The notes under the pieces: model-generated
What the model saw: only the letters and a program-made list of their open reading frames with translations
Told to the model about the DNA's origin: nothing
The model's database searches: none
Part shown: one piece after another, positions 6,341 to 11,480 of the stretch
How positions within the stretch are numbered: the first letter of the stretch is position 1
Layout: each line of letters starts with the position of its first letter
Position numbers and translations under genes: made by a program
Origin: a virus
DNA length: 25,343 nt
Strand: one strand, 5' to 3'
IMG/VR virus record: IMGVR_UViG_3300037193_001237
Location: 1-25,343 of that record

Positions 6341-6415
6341 ATGCTCATTGACGCGATCTTCACGCTCGGAACCATCGTCATCATCGGCGCGTTTCTCATC
6401 TGGGTGGGTGAGTGA
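6341..6415 (+). CDS. Single-span membrane mini-protein, 24 aa
   Basis: The peptide is almost entirely one hydrophobic helix: IFTLGTIVIIGAFLIWV flanked by Asp4 and a terminal Gly-Glu. The start is fixed by the GGTGAGTGATCATG cassette and the stop lies in the next copy. Length and charge pattern fit a small inner-membrane protein. It is too short for family assignment. The signalled start and the coherent membrane helix argue that it is real. Possible roles such as superinfection exclusion or membrane targeting are guesses. Confidence 0.6.
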   Translation: MLIDAIFTLGTIVIIGAFLIWVGE

Positions 6416-6417
6416 TC

Positions 6418-6645
6418 ATGCAGCGAGTCATCATGCGCGCTCGGTACACCAAGGAGTGCACCGATGAGCAAGAGATCACCATGGACACCTACCGCTCACA
6501 TCTCGACACCTTCCGATCCTCTTTCGAGAGGGTCTGCGAGTGGGAAGGTGAGGACCGTGACGGTAGGCCCCTCCGCGTGGCATGGGTCCCCGACCCGTGC
6601 ATGAGAATGGCTACTTTCTACTGGTACGAGATCCAGGAAGCCTGA
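6418..6645 (+). CDS. Hypothetical protein, 75 aa
   Basis: Unrecognised. The ATG at 6418 is set by the third GGTGAGTGATCATG cassette. The protein is acidic in its middle (ERVCEWEGEDRDGRPL) and ends in a hydrophobic strand-like segment (RMATFYWYEIQEA). Cys23 or so and two later cysteines form no recognised motif. The intergenic element follows its TGA. Confidence 0.7.
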   Translation: MQRVIMRARYTKECTDEQEITMDTYRSHLDTFRSSFERVCEWEGEDRDGRPLRVAWVPDPCMRMATFYWYEIQEA

Positions 6646-6646
6646 A

Positions 6647-6725
6647 TCCTGCCGCCCCAGACTGCCGGGCACCCTTTACTCCCCCAGTAGCGGGGTGTCC
6701 GGCTCTCTGGAGTTGTAGGAGAGGG
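6647..6725 (+). promoter_or_regulatory. Intergenic stop-hairpin-ribosome-site element, copy 6
   Basis: TCCTGCCGCCCC one base after the TGA. A long hairpin follows, GCCGGGCACCC (6664-6674) with GGGTGTCCGGC (6693-6703, one G-U pair), and a TACT/AGTA inner pairing in its loop. Then TAGGAGAGG. It is the longest version of the element. Confidence 0.65.
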
Positions 6726-6733
6726 GCAAGCAC

Positions 6734-6895
6734 GTGGGCGCAGGAGCTAAGCGCGGAATCTGTCAGGGGTGCGAGCGCCCTTACGAGCTGAAGAGAGACG
6801 GCTGTGTGCGCAAGCACCGTATAGGCCAAGCTACTCCGGCAAGGGCTCTAGCAGTACTTGAATGCCCCGGGAGCGATCATCCGCCCCGTCGATAA
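6734..6895 (+). CDS. Small zinc-ribbon protein, 53 aa
   Basis: The GTG at 6734 follows GGAGAGGGG. The core GICQGCERPYELKRDGCVRKH has Cys10-x2-Cys13 and, ten residues later, Cys24 and His28, so a one-zinc ribbon is likely. Small proteins of this kind are common in actinophage early regions; their function is unknown, and nucleic-acid binding or protein contacts are the usual guesses. A fourth cysteine lies near residue 44. The next gene starts 29 bases after the stop. Confidence 0.72.
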   Translation: MGAGAKRGICQGCERPYELKRDGCVRKHRIGQATPARALAVLECPGSDHPPRR

Positions 6896-6924
6896 AGGAT
6901 CTCTGGAGAGACAGGAGAGGGAGA

Positions 6925-7134
6925 ATGGACCACTTCATAGCCAGCACGACGAATCTTCGCACTGGCAAGATTGAGACTCGTTCATGTCCGTCCGCAGACA
7001 ACGCGGCTGGCCAGCTCTACATCCTGCTTGAAGCGGACGGATGGACGGGCGATAAGGGGCAGACGATCTCTGATCTGGTCGCCGGTCAGAGGATCATCCA
7101 CAAGGGCTTTGAGTACAGCGTCATTTCAGGATGA
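6925..7134 (+). CDS. Hypothetical protein, 69 aa
   Basis: Unrecognised. The ATG at 6925 follows ACAGGAGAGGGAG, the same ribosome-site wording as in the intergenic elements, although here the CCTGCCGG half is missing. The sequence is mixed alpha/beta (FIASTTNLRTGKIETRSC; AAGQLYILLEADGW; GQRIIHKGFEYSVISG) with no membrane segment or metal motif. Confidence 0.72.
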   Translation: MDHFIASTTNLRTGKIETRSCPSADNAAGQLYILLEADGWTGDKGQTISDLVAGQRIIHKGFEYSVISG

Positions 7135-7163
7135 CTCGCCGTGGTTCTACGGGAGGAGAGAAC

Positions 7164-7496
7164 ATGACAGTCATCAAGGCCAGAGACTTCAATCCCAGCG
7201 TCTCCGACCCGTTCCGGGACGACTGGACGGAGGAGAGCATGAGTGCCGTTGTTGAGGCGCTCAAGGGCGCCAAGGTCCACGTAGAGGTAAACAAGCAGTA
7301 CGGCACGACCCATGAGGGCGTGCTGGTGAGGGTGACGCCCGCGCACGGCGGTTTCCCGGGCGTCCTGTTCCGGGGTGATCACGGGCCGGACACCCTATTT
7401 CCGCTGTACAAGATCGGCATCATCCTGGACCCGTCCGGCGACGCCAAATGGCACGCGATGGACATCTACAGGGAGAACAAGCGCGCTCGCGCCTGA
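7164..7496 (+). CDS. Hypothetical protein, 110 aa
   Basis: Unrecognised. The ATG at 7164 is chosen for GGGAGGAGAG about 5 bases upstream. An N-terminal acidic helical segment (DDWTEESMSAVVEALKGA) is followed by beta-like stretches (KVHVEVNKQYGTTHEGVLVRV; GFPGVLFRGDHGPDTLF; KIGIILDPS). It probably forms a small alpha/beta domain. Followed by a minimal intergenic element. Confidence 0.75.
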   Translation: MTVIKARDFNPSVSDPFRDDWTEESMSAVVEALKGAKVHVEVNKQYGTTHEGVLVRVTPAHGGFPGVLFRGDHGPDTLFPLYKIGIILDPSGDAKWHAMDIYRENKRARA

Positions 7497-7517
7497 CCCT
7501 GCCGGACCGGATAGGAG
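7497..7517 (+). promoter_or_regulatory. Minimal intergenic element, copy 7 (no hairpin)
   Basis: CCCTGCCGG and TAGGAGAGG are separated by only a few bases, without the usual hairpin. This shows that the two conserved ends can exist without the stem. Confidence 0.6.
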
Positions 7518-7522
7518 AGGGA

Positions 7523-7693
7523 ATGAAGGACATCATGCGCGTGTGCGCGGTATGCAACGCAATCATTGTGTGGCGTGGCGCACTGGCGTGCGGACAGTGG
7601 CGCCACATGAAGCCCGGTAAGGGAGACATCTTGCGGCGGCTCTACATCACGACGCACGCCCCGGAGCCTGCCCCGCAGTACGAGACGAACTGA
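7523..7693 (+). CDS. Small CxxC protein, 56 aa
   Basis: The ATG at 7523 follows TAGGAGAGGGA. RVCAVCNAIIVWRGALACGQWRHM has Cys-x2-Cys, a third Cys 14 residues on, and His nearby, a probable zinc knuckle. The C-terminus is basic, then proline-rich. No family recognised. Confidence 0.7.
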   Translation: MKDIMRVCAVCNAIIVWRGALACGQWRHMKPGKGDILRRLYITTHAPEPAPQYETN

Positions 7694-7829
7694 CCCTGCC
7701 GGGCCTGCACGGCTCAGCGTGTCGGCACCCGCCGCTACGCTGGGCTCGACCGCCGGGTGAGCACGTGCGCACGGGGTCAGCTCGTGCGCATCGCCCACCC
7801 TACGGAGATAGAAGACCAAGGAGAGGGAA
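7694..7829 (+). promoter_or_regulatory. Intergenic element copy 8 with two hairpins, no gene
   Basis: Begins CCCTGCCGG after the TGA and ends CAAGGAGAGGG before the GTG at 7830. Between these lie two inverted repeats: GCTCAGCGT/ACGCTGGGC (7712-7720 with 7737-7745, one G-U pair) and TGCGCAC/GTGCGCA (7766-7772 with 7784-7790). No ORF is supported within its 136 bases. Confidence 0.6.
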
Positions 7830-8063
7830 GTGACTGAGCGCAGGATGGATGAGAAATTCGCCCGGATGCTGGCGCAGGCTACGGCGGCGAATCTTCGTCG
7901 GCTGGAGGATTGGCAGGCCGATCGCCCCAGAGTCGCTGACTACCGGGTGACCAACGCTGTGGAGGGGCTAAAGGAGGCCGTGAAGGCACTGGAGGCCCTG
8001 GAGAGGGATGAGCATTACACCGAAACAGGGTTGGGCCGCCCGCTTGGCTACGCCGAGGACTGA
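7830..8063 (+). CDS. Hypothetical helical protein, 77 aa
   Basis: Unrecognised. The GTG at 7830 follows AAGGAGAGGGAA. The sequence is strongly helical and charged (KFARMLAQATAANLRRLEDW; VEGLKEAVKALEALERDEHY), suggesting a short coiled coil or helical bundle. No metal or membrane motif. Followed three bases after its TGA by the next gene. Confidence 0.72.
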   Translation: MTERRMDEKFARMLAQATAANLRRLEDWQADRPRVADYRVTNAVEGLKEAVKALEALERDEHYTETGLGRPLGYAED

Positions 8064-8066
8064 GCA

Positions 8067-8234
8067 ATGGATGCGCAGGAAGTCGTCAAGGTCTACTGCC
8101 TGAACTGTCGGCAGAACTACAAGGACAACCCCGGTAACCGCGAATGGCACGTCGCTCCCTGTACGCGATGTGATGGCGACGGGCACAGCACCTGCCAGCA
8201 CAGGGGCCCCGACCGGGCGCAGAAGTGGGCGTGA
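8067..8234 (+). CDS. Double zinc-knuckle protein, 55 aa
   Basis: The ATG at 8067 is three bases after the preceding stop, so translation may be coupled; GAGGAC is the only weak ribosome site. Two CxxC pairs, YCLNCRQNY and PCTRCDGDGHSTCQH, with extra His and Cys, resemble a DnaJ-type or rubredoxin-like zinc ribbon. Function unknown. Confidence 0.68.
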   Translation: MDAQEVVKVYCLNCRQNYKDNPGNREWHVAPCTRCDGDGHSTCQHRGPDRAQKWA

Positions 8235-8236
8235 TC

Positions 8237-8434
8237 ATGAGCGACGAACCGGATGTCCCTCCAGGGGAGGGGATGGTTCAGGGTGGCTGGCCGCCTCGTT
8301 GGATCGTTTTCGAGATGACGGACGAGGGTGGCCTAGCCGTTCGCACGCTTTATGGACGCAAGGATGTCAAGGACCCTGCGCAGGCAGGAGAGATCTTGAA
8401 GACACTCGTAGCGCTCATGGATGAGATCGACTAG
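8237..8434 (+). CDS. Hypothetical protein, 65 aa, last gene of the first early block
   Basis: Unrecognised. The ATG at 8237 lies in GCGTGATCATG, a shortened form of the cassette used at 6135-6418. It has an acidic N-terminus, then a compact alpha/beta pattern (RWIVFEMTDEGGLAVRTLYG; AGEILKTLVALMDEID). A strong terminator-like hairpin starts 7 bases after its TAG. Confidence 0.72.
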   Translation: MSDEPDVPPGEGMVQGGWPPRWIVFEMTDEGGLAVRTLYGRKDVKDPAQAGEILKTLVALMDEID

Positions 8435-8440
8435 GGACTG

Positions 8441-8478
8441 AGGGCGCCCCCGCCACCCTGCGAGGGGCGCCCTCTTTC
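8441..8478 (+). terminator. Intrinsic terminator of the first early block
   Basis: Perfect 10-bp stem AGGGCGCCCC/GGGGCGCCCT (8441-8450 with 8464-8473), 13-base loop, then CTTTCCT. The position right after the last gene of the block supports transcription termination. Confidence 0.75.
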
Positions 8479-8488
8479 CTCCGTGGCG

Positions 8489-8615
8489 TCAGACGCCCGT
8501 ACGTACCCGGTAGAGCCCTCCCTGAGGGCCCTCTCCCCCGCAGGGGGTTGCGCTCCTGGGTACGTGCGGGCATCTGAAGTCATGGAGAAGCCCCCGGGCG
8601 TCCGCTCCGGGGGCT
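8489..8615. other. Branched stem structure plus hairpin, no gene
   Basis: A 20-base stem with two G-U pairs joins TCAGACGCCCGTACGTACCC (8489-8508) to 8558-8577. It encloses two smaller hairpins, GCCCTC/GAGGGC (8515-8529) and CCCCC/GGGGG (8535-8547), which gives a three-way-junction layout. A further 9-bp stem, AGCCCCCGG/CCGGGGGCT, follows at 8589-8615. No ORF with a ribosome site lies here. It may be a non-coding RNA or an insulating structure. Confidence 0.55.
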
Positions 8616-8703
8616 CTCCTCTGCAAGTTGGGCCCAATGCCCGTCTGCCCCGCCAACCGGGGCGTGAACGGAGTGTAGCAGCCATGCCTCACGATGTTGA
8701 CGC

Positions 8704-8738
8704 GACTGGCTGACATCAGTCGGTTGCTGCGAGATACT
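8704..8738 (+). promoter_or_regulatory. Promoter with overlapping palindrome, upstream of the DUF5753 gene
   Basis: CTGACA (8710-8715) and GATACT (8733-8738) are 17 bases apart, a reasonable sigma-70-type pair. The -35 hexamer sits inside GACTG-N8-CAGTC (8704-8721), an operator-like palindrome, so repression or autoregulation is plausible. GCTGACATC within it recurs at 12801 near the integrase end. Confidence 0.5.
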
Positions 8739-8775
8739 GTCTGACCAGGTGTCAGGGGGGAAGAGGAGAGAGAGT

Positions 8776-9465
8776 ATGAAGGTAGAGGAGGTGATCCAGG
8801 CTCTACGCGCCCCCGACCAGCAGGGTACGGGCCGAGTAGAACACCTGGATCACGGGGCACGCAGCCTGGATCGCCTGCGAGAGCTGGAGCGACGGGCAGT
8901 CAGCGTCTGGAGCCTGGACACCCAGGTCATCCCGGGCGTACTCCAGACCCCCGCGTACTCAGCGGCCATAATCCGCGCGGCCAATCGTCGCCTGAGCGGT
9001 GATGACGTTCGACGCCGGATGTTGCTGAAGAACGCGAGAGTCGAACAGTTGAAGCAGCGGCTACGGGGACACCACCCCCCCGAAGTCATGTTCGTCATCG
9101 GGGAGTTGGCGATCCTGCGAGCTGCCCATGGTGTCGCAGACGGCGGGCAACAGCTCAGGTATCTCATGGAGGTGGCGCGGAACCCACGGTGCATTGTGAA
9201 GGTGCTGCCCACGTCAGTCATCACCCCGGGGCTAACGGAGCACTACACCATGTATGGGTTGTGGAGCCATGACGAGGGCAGGCGCTTCCTGGGATACGTT
9301 GAGACCGCCATGGGAGGCTGGTACTCAACGCGCACGGGCGACTTGTTGCGTTTGCATCGTGCGTGGAACGAGGCTATCGACCTGGCCAAAGCACCATCCG
9401 CCAGTCTGGCGTTCATCGGAGAGGTACTAGAAAAGTGGACAGGCAGCAGATCCCAACCTTCGTGA
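8776..9465 (+). CDS. DUF5753 regulator-type protein without HTH, 229 aa
   Basis: The ATG at 8776 follows GAGGAGAG. From about residue 25 the sequence follows the DUF5753 domain found C-terminal to an Xre HTH in Streptomyces regulators of the WhiJ kind: LERRAVSVWSLDTQVIPGVL, then QTPAYSAAIIRAANRR, VMFVIGELAILRAAHG, and CIVKVLPTS. The usual 60-70-residue N-terminal HTH is absent, replaced by about 25 residues (KVEEVIQALRAPDQQGTG). In-frame sequence upstream of the ATG does not restore it. A DUF397 gene overlaps its 3' end, the normal partner arrangement. DUF5753/DUF397 proteins are thought to act as interacting pairs in development and stress control. A DNA-independent or dominant-negative role here is inference. 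Confidence 0.85.
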   Translation: MKVEEVIQALRAPDQQGTGRVEHLDHGARSLDRLRELERRAVSVWSLDTQVIPGVLQTPAYSAAIIRAANRRLSGDDVRRRMLLKNARVEQLKQRLRGHHPPEVMFVIGELAILRAAHGVADGGQQLRYLMEVARNPRCIVKVLPTSVITPGLTEHYTMYGLWSHDEGRRFLGYVETAMGGWYSTRTGDLLRLHRAWNEAIDLAKAPSASLAFIGEVLEKWTGSRSQPS

Positions 9466-9620
9466 CCAGCAGCTACTCAGACCGGGAATGCGTCGGGGTT
9501 GCTCGTGCTGACGGAGTTCAGGTGGGCGACAGCAAGACCGGCTACGCGAGCCGGATCACGGTCTCGGATGTCGCCTGGCAGGTGTTCCTACAAGGAGTGG
9601 TCCGGGATGATGTGGGCTGA
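9435..9620 (+). CDS. DUF397 domain protein, 61 aa
   Basis: Start GTG at 9435, with GGAGAGGTACT upstream, overlapping the DUF5753 gene by 31 bases in another frame. The protein is one DUF397 domain: FVTSSYSDRECVGVA, then VQVGDSK, then a terminal SDVAWQVFLQGVV, matching the family pattern of SSYS...CVEVA...VRDSK...W..F. DUF397 proteins are typically paired with HTH-DUF5753 regulators in Streptomyces. Tight coupling implies that the two are made together and interact. Confidence 0.85.
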   Translation: MDRQQIPTFVTSSYSDRECVGVARADGVQVGDSKTGYASRITVSDVAWQVFLQGVVRDDVG

Positions 9621-9678
9621 ACAGAAGGCCAAGGAGACTCGGGAACAGCTCGGACTCCCTGCGGGCAGGCGACCGTGA
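9607..9678 (+). CDS. Possible 23-aa coupled mini-ORF
   Basis: ATGATG at 9607 has AAGGAG about 11 bases upstream and ends in TGA at 9676-9678, overlapping the GTG of the next gene (GTGA). The peptide is helical and charged (MMWAEQKAKETREQLGLPAG). It overlaps the DUF397 stop. It could be a real small protein or a coupling leader that delivers ribosomes to 9675. Confidence 0.4.
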   Translation: MMWAEQKAKETREQLGLPAGRRP

Positions 9679-9896
9679 GACGCCTCTGGGCTATCACGTT
9701 CACCATCTGGGCGGCGGTCACGTTCGTCGTAACCCTCGTCCTGGCGTACCAGGAGGGCTACGCCGGAGCCTTCGGGCTCTTGCCGACAGCTTTCCTGGCT
9801 CGCTGCGCCTGGGTCCTGTGGCACCCCGGGGCCGATGCCCCGGCGCCACGGATCGCGGCCCCTGTGGGCCCTGAGCGGCCCTGGAGGGCCCGCTAA
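9675..9896 (+). CDS. Small membrane protein, 73 aa
   Basis: GTG start at 9675 overlapping the preceding stop. Two hydrophobic segments are visible: LWAITFTIWAAVTFVVTLVL (about residues 4-23) and GAFGLLPTAFLARCAWVLW (about 31-49), followed by a proline- and alanine-rich basic tail. It is probably an inner-membrane protein. Located beside the DUF5753/DUF397 pair, it may be part of the lysogenic module. Family not recognised. Confidence 0.65.
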   Translation: MRRLWAITFTIWAAVTFVVTLVLAYQEGYAGAFGLLPTAFLARCAWVLWHPGADAPAPRIAAPVGPERPWRAR

Positions 9897-9909
9897 CAAC
9901 TACACACAC

Positions 9910-9940
9910 CGAGGGCCCCCGGCTGAAATGGGGGCCCTCG
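9910..9940. terminator. Strong hairpin, probable terminator
   Basis: Perfect 11-bp stem CGAGGGCCCCC/GGGGGCCCTCG with a 9-base loop. The T-tail is weak (TCATGTT). It follows the membrane-protein gene and precedes the ribosome site of the gene at 9962. Confidence 0.55.
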
Positions 9941-9961
9941 TCATGTTCGGAAGAGAAGGTC

Positions 9962-10153
9962 ATGCCCAATCCAACTGCCAGCCGGAGCTGGATGCTCCGC
10001 CTCCAGGCGGGCCCTCGCCGTTCACCCGACCCGCAGGGTCCACAGTTCCCCGAACCTGCCCCGCAGGGGCCACAGGTTCCGCCACCCGAGCCGCTTCCGC
10101 CCTCCGGCCCTCAGTTTCCCGACCCGAGTCCTCAGGGCCCGCAGACCAGGTAG
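9962..10153 (+). CDS. Proline-rich repeat protein, 63 aa
   Basis: The ATG at 9962 follows AGAGAAGG. After a basic N-terminal 20 residues the protein is built of degenerate repeats: PQGPQFPEPAPQGPQVPPPE, then GPQFPDPSPQGPQ. This is an extended polyproline-type chain. Such proteins may bind SH3-like or cell-wall partners, but nothing shows this here. Composition in this GC-rich frame could mislead; the ribosome site and the repeat regularity are the arguments for it. Confidence 0.5.
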   Translation: MPNPTASRSWMLRLQAGPRRSPDPQGPQFPEPAPQGPQVPPPEPLPPSGPQFPDPSPQGPQTR

Positions 10154-10263
10154 CCCTCTGGGCACTCAGGCCCCCGTCCCGGAAGGGATGGGCACGCGTC
10201 TCCCCGTCTCTGGGTGCGGGGGGTGAGACTGGCTGGCCCACCAGTGACGCGAAACGGGCTCAG

Positions 10264-10336
10264 CCCCTTGTAGCCCAACGGTAGAGGCGCATGGTTCAGG
10301 ACCATGACAGTGCGCGTTCGAATCGCGCCAAGGGGA
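10264..10336 (+). tRNA. tRNA-like gene, anticodon CAG (Leu by codon), class I body
   Basis: A full 73-base cloverleaf can be drawn. The acceptor is CCCCTTG/CAAGGGG (10264-10270 with 10329-10335, 7 perfect pairs) with discriminator A10336. The D arm contains GCC...GGC and a GG in its loop. The anticodon stem is CATGG/CCATG with loop TTCAGGA (10295-10301), giving anticodon CAG. The variable loop is 5 bases (ACAGT). The T arm is GCGCG-TTCGAAT-CGCGC. CCA is not encoded. CAG would read the Leu codon CUG, but bacterial tRNA-Leu has a long variable arm, which is missing. The C1-G72 pair, A73 and the loop recall tRNA-Pro(CGG) with one anticodon change. It lies 1.1 kb upstream of the integrase. Confidence 0.8.
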
Positions 10337-10495
10337 CGCAGTACCCGCACAGCAGGTCAGGAGGTTGTTAACGATTCAACCAGTCAAGATTAGGACAAGT
10401 GCACGGGGTCCCGGAGTACAGCCGACTCCGGGCCTGGCATGATGCCCCCACTTGCCCACCCTGACTGGTCCCCCCAGAGAGGACCCCCACGCACG
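10337..10495 (+). promoter_or_regulatory. Intergenic region after the tRNA, two hairpins
   Basis: Contains GGTTG/CAACC (10363-10381) around a GTTAAC palindrome, in a locally AT-rich patch where a promoter is likely. Also an 8-bp stem CCCGGAGT/ACTCCGGG (10410-10432). I cannot assign -35/-10 hexamers with confidence. It probably holds the control sequences of the integration operon. Confidence 0.4.
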
Positions 10496-10846
10496 ATGAC
10501 CACACCACCGCCGTCGAAGAGACGACGAAGGGGGCGACAAGATGTGCCGCAAGAGGTACTAGAGCAGGCACGCGAGCAGGCCAGATCCGAACTGGAAAAC
10601 AGCCAAGCTCTGGACATCATCGCCGATCTGTACGAAAAGAGCTTGCAGATAGACGAGGACATGAAGGTGAGGATTTACCTGGAGGCTCGGCGGGGCGTCG
10701 TTCAAGCGTCCATCGCCGAGCGGCTAGGAGTGAGCACCTCTGTCATCACGAAGTGGAAGAGACAGGGTGAGCAGGCTTACCAGCGCCGTCGCCAGAATCC
10801 TGAGCGACCCGGCGAACCGGAACAGAACGGCGGACGAGGTAGCTGA
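10496..10846 (+). CDS. Helix-turn-helix DNA-binding protein, 116 aa
   Basis: The ATG at 10496 is chosen over ATGATG at 10439, which has no ribosome site. The N-terminus is basic (PPPSKRRRRGRQ), then a long helical region (EVLEQAREQARSELENSQA). A clear HTH follows near residues 70-95: ARRGVVQASIAERLGVSTSV then ITKWKRQG. The C-terminus is basic and polar. It precedes the xis/int genes, so a role in control of integration or as a recombination accessory is plausible. A small-terminase function cannot be excluded by sequence but does not fit the location. Confidence 0.7.
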   Translation: MTTPPPSKRRRRGRQDVPQEVLEQAREQARSELENSQALDIIADLYEKSLQIDEDMKVRIYLEARRGVVQASIAERLGVSTSVITKWKRQGEQAYQRRRQNPERPGEPEQNGGRGS

Positions 10847-11279
10847 CGCCGTCATAGACACAATCAGACAGTCCGATGCCCGATCACAGCGCATAGCCGT
10901 GGTCGGGCAGATTTCTTTGGAGGCTGACTGGCCTGCGTCAGAACGGCGCAGGACGGTCGTTCTGGGGCCCTTCTCTGGCCGGGGGATACCCGACACCGAG
11001 GAGAAGTTCCAGAAGGCCACAGAGGGCCCTTCGGGGGCCAAAACGGCGGGCTATGGGCTCGCCTGGGATGCGAAGACGGGAACGGGGCGGGGCAGATTCA
11101 CGCTCGCCCCAGTCTTCAGCTCAGCCAGGGAAGCCTGGAACTTCTGGCGCCCGGAGCTGGCCCCACTGAGAGAGGTGGTGGAAGGGGCGGTTTCTGTGCG
11201 CACCAAGCACGAGCTGCCCCCTCTCTGCTACTGCTCATTCGTGGACCGGCGAGCCTGTCCGAAGCACGGGGAGAAATGA
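10767..11279 (+). CDS. Conserved-looking hypothetical protein, 170 aa
   Basis: GTG start at 10767, with GGAAGAG upstream, overlapping the HTH gene by 80 bases in another frame. The N-terminal helix SAVARILSDPANRNRTADEV followed by ADAVIDTIRQSD looks structured, which supports the early start. A beta-like part follows (RTVVLGPFSGRGIPDTEEKF). The C-terminus has PPLCYCSFVDRRACPKHGEK, with three Cys and one His that could bind zinc. Located between the HTH and xis-like genes in one operon. Function unknown. Confidence 0.65.
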   Translation: MSRLTSAVARILSDPANRNRTADEVADAVIDTIRQSDARSQRIAVVGQISLEADWPASERRRTVVLGPFSGRGIPDTEEKFQKATEGPSGAKTAGYGLAWDAKTGTGRGRFTLAPVFSSAREAWNFWRPELAPLREVVEGAVSVRTKHELPPLCYCSFVDRRACPKHGEK

Positions 11280-11294
11280 CCGAGGGGAGAGGAT

Positions 11295-11480
11295 GTGAGA
11301 TACGAAGACGATGAGCCGCTCACCATACCGGAGGTGATGGGATACCTCCGGATGGGGCGGTCTCAGGTCTACGAGCTGATCCGCCTGAAGAAGCTCGACA
11401 GCTTCACCATGGGCAAGGCCCGGCGAGTCAAGGCCGGGGCGGTACGCGCCTACGTCGCCTCCTGCCAAGGCGGGGAGTGA
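11295..11480 (+). CDS. Excisionase-type small HTH protein (Xis), 61 aa
   Basis: The GTG at 11295 follows GGGGAGAGG. The whole protein is a MerR-like winged HTH of the excisionase (HTH_17) kind: PLTIPEVMGYLRMGRSQVYE, LIRLKKLDSFTMGKARRV, then KAGAVRAYVAS. Directly upstream of and overlapping the integrase (TGATG), the usual order for actinobacterial integrative elements. It likely binds near attP/attL and biases recombination toward excision. Confidence 0.82.
   Translation: MRYEDDEPLTIPEVMGYLRMGRSQVYELIRLKKLDSFTMGKARRVKAGAVRAYVASCQGGE

Larger units (their letters stand above)
6124..6420 (+). promoter_or_regulatory. Three copies of a fused stop/ribosome-site/start cassette GGTGA[A/G]TGATCATG
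   Basis: The 14-base string occurs at 6124-6137, 6330-6343 and 6407-6420. Each copy contains the last codons of one gene (Gly-Glu-stop), a GGTGA...GATC match to the 16S 3' end, and the ATG of the next gene. It links four successive small genes (5815, 6135, 6341, 6418). A shorter relative, GCGTGATCATG, starts the gene at 8237. Confidence 0.7.

Noticed and set aside
9835-10284. 149-residue ORF overlapping the proline-rich gene
   Set aside because: Alternative frame of the same GC-rich stretch; it runs through a perfect terminator hairpin and into the tRNA.
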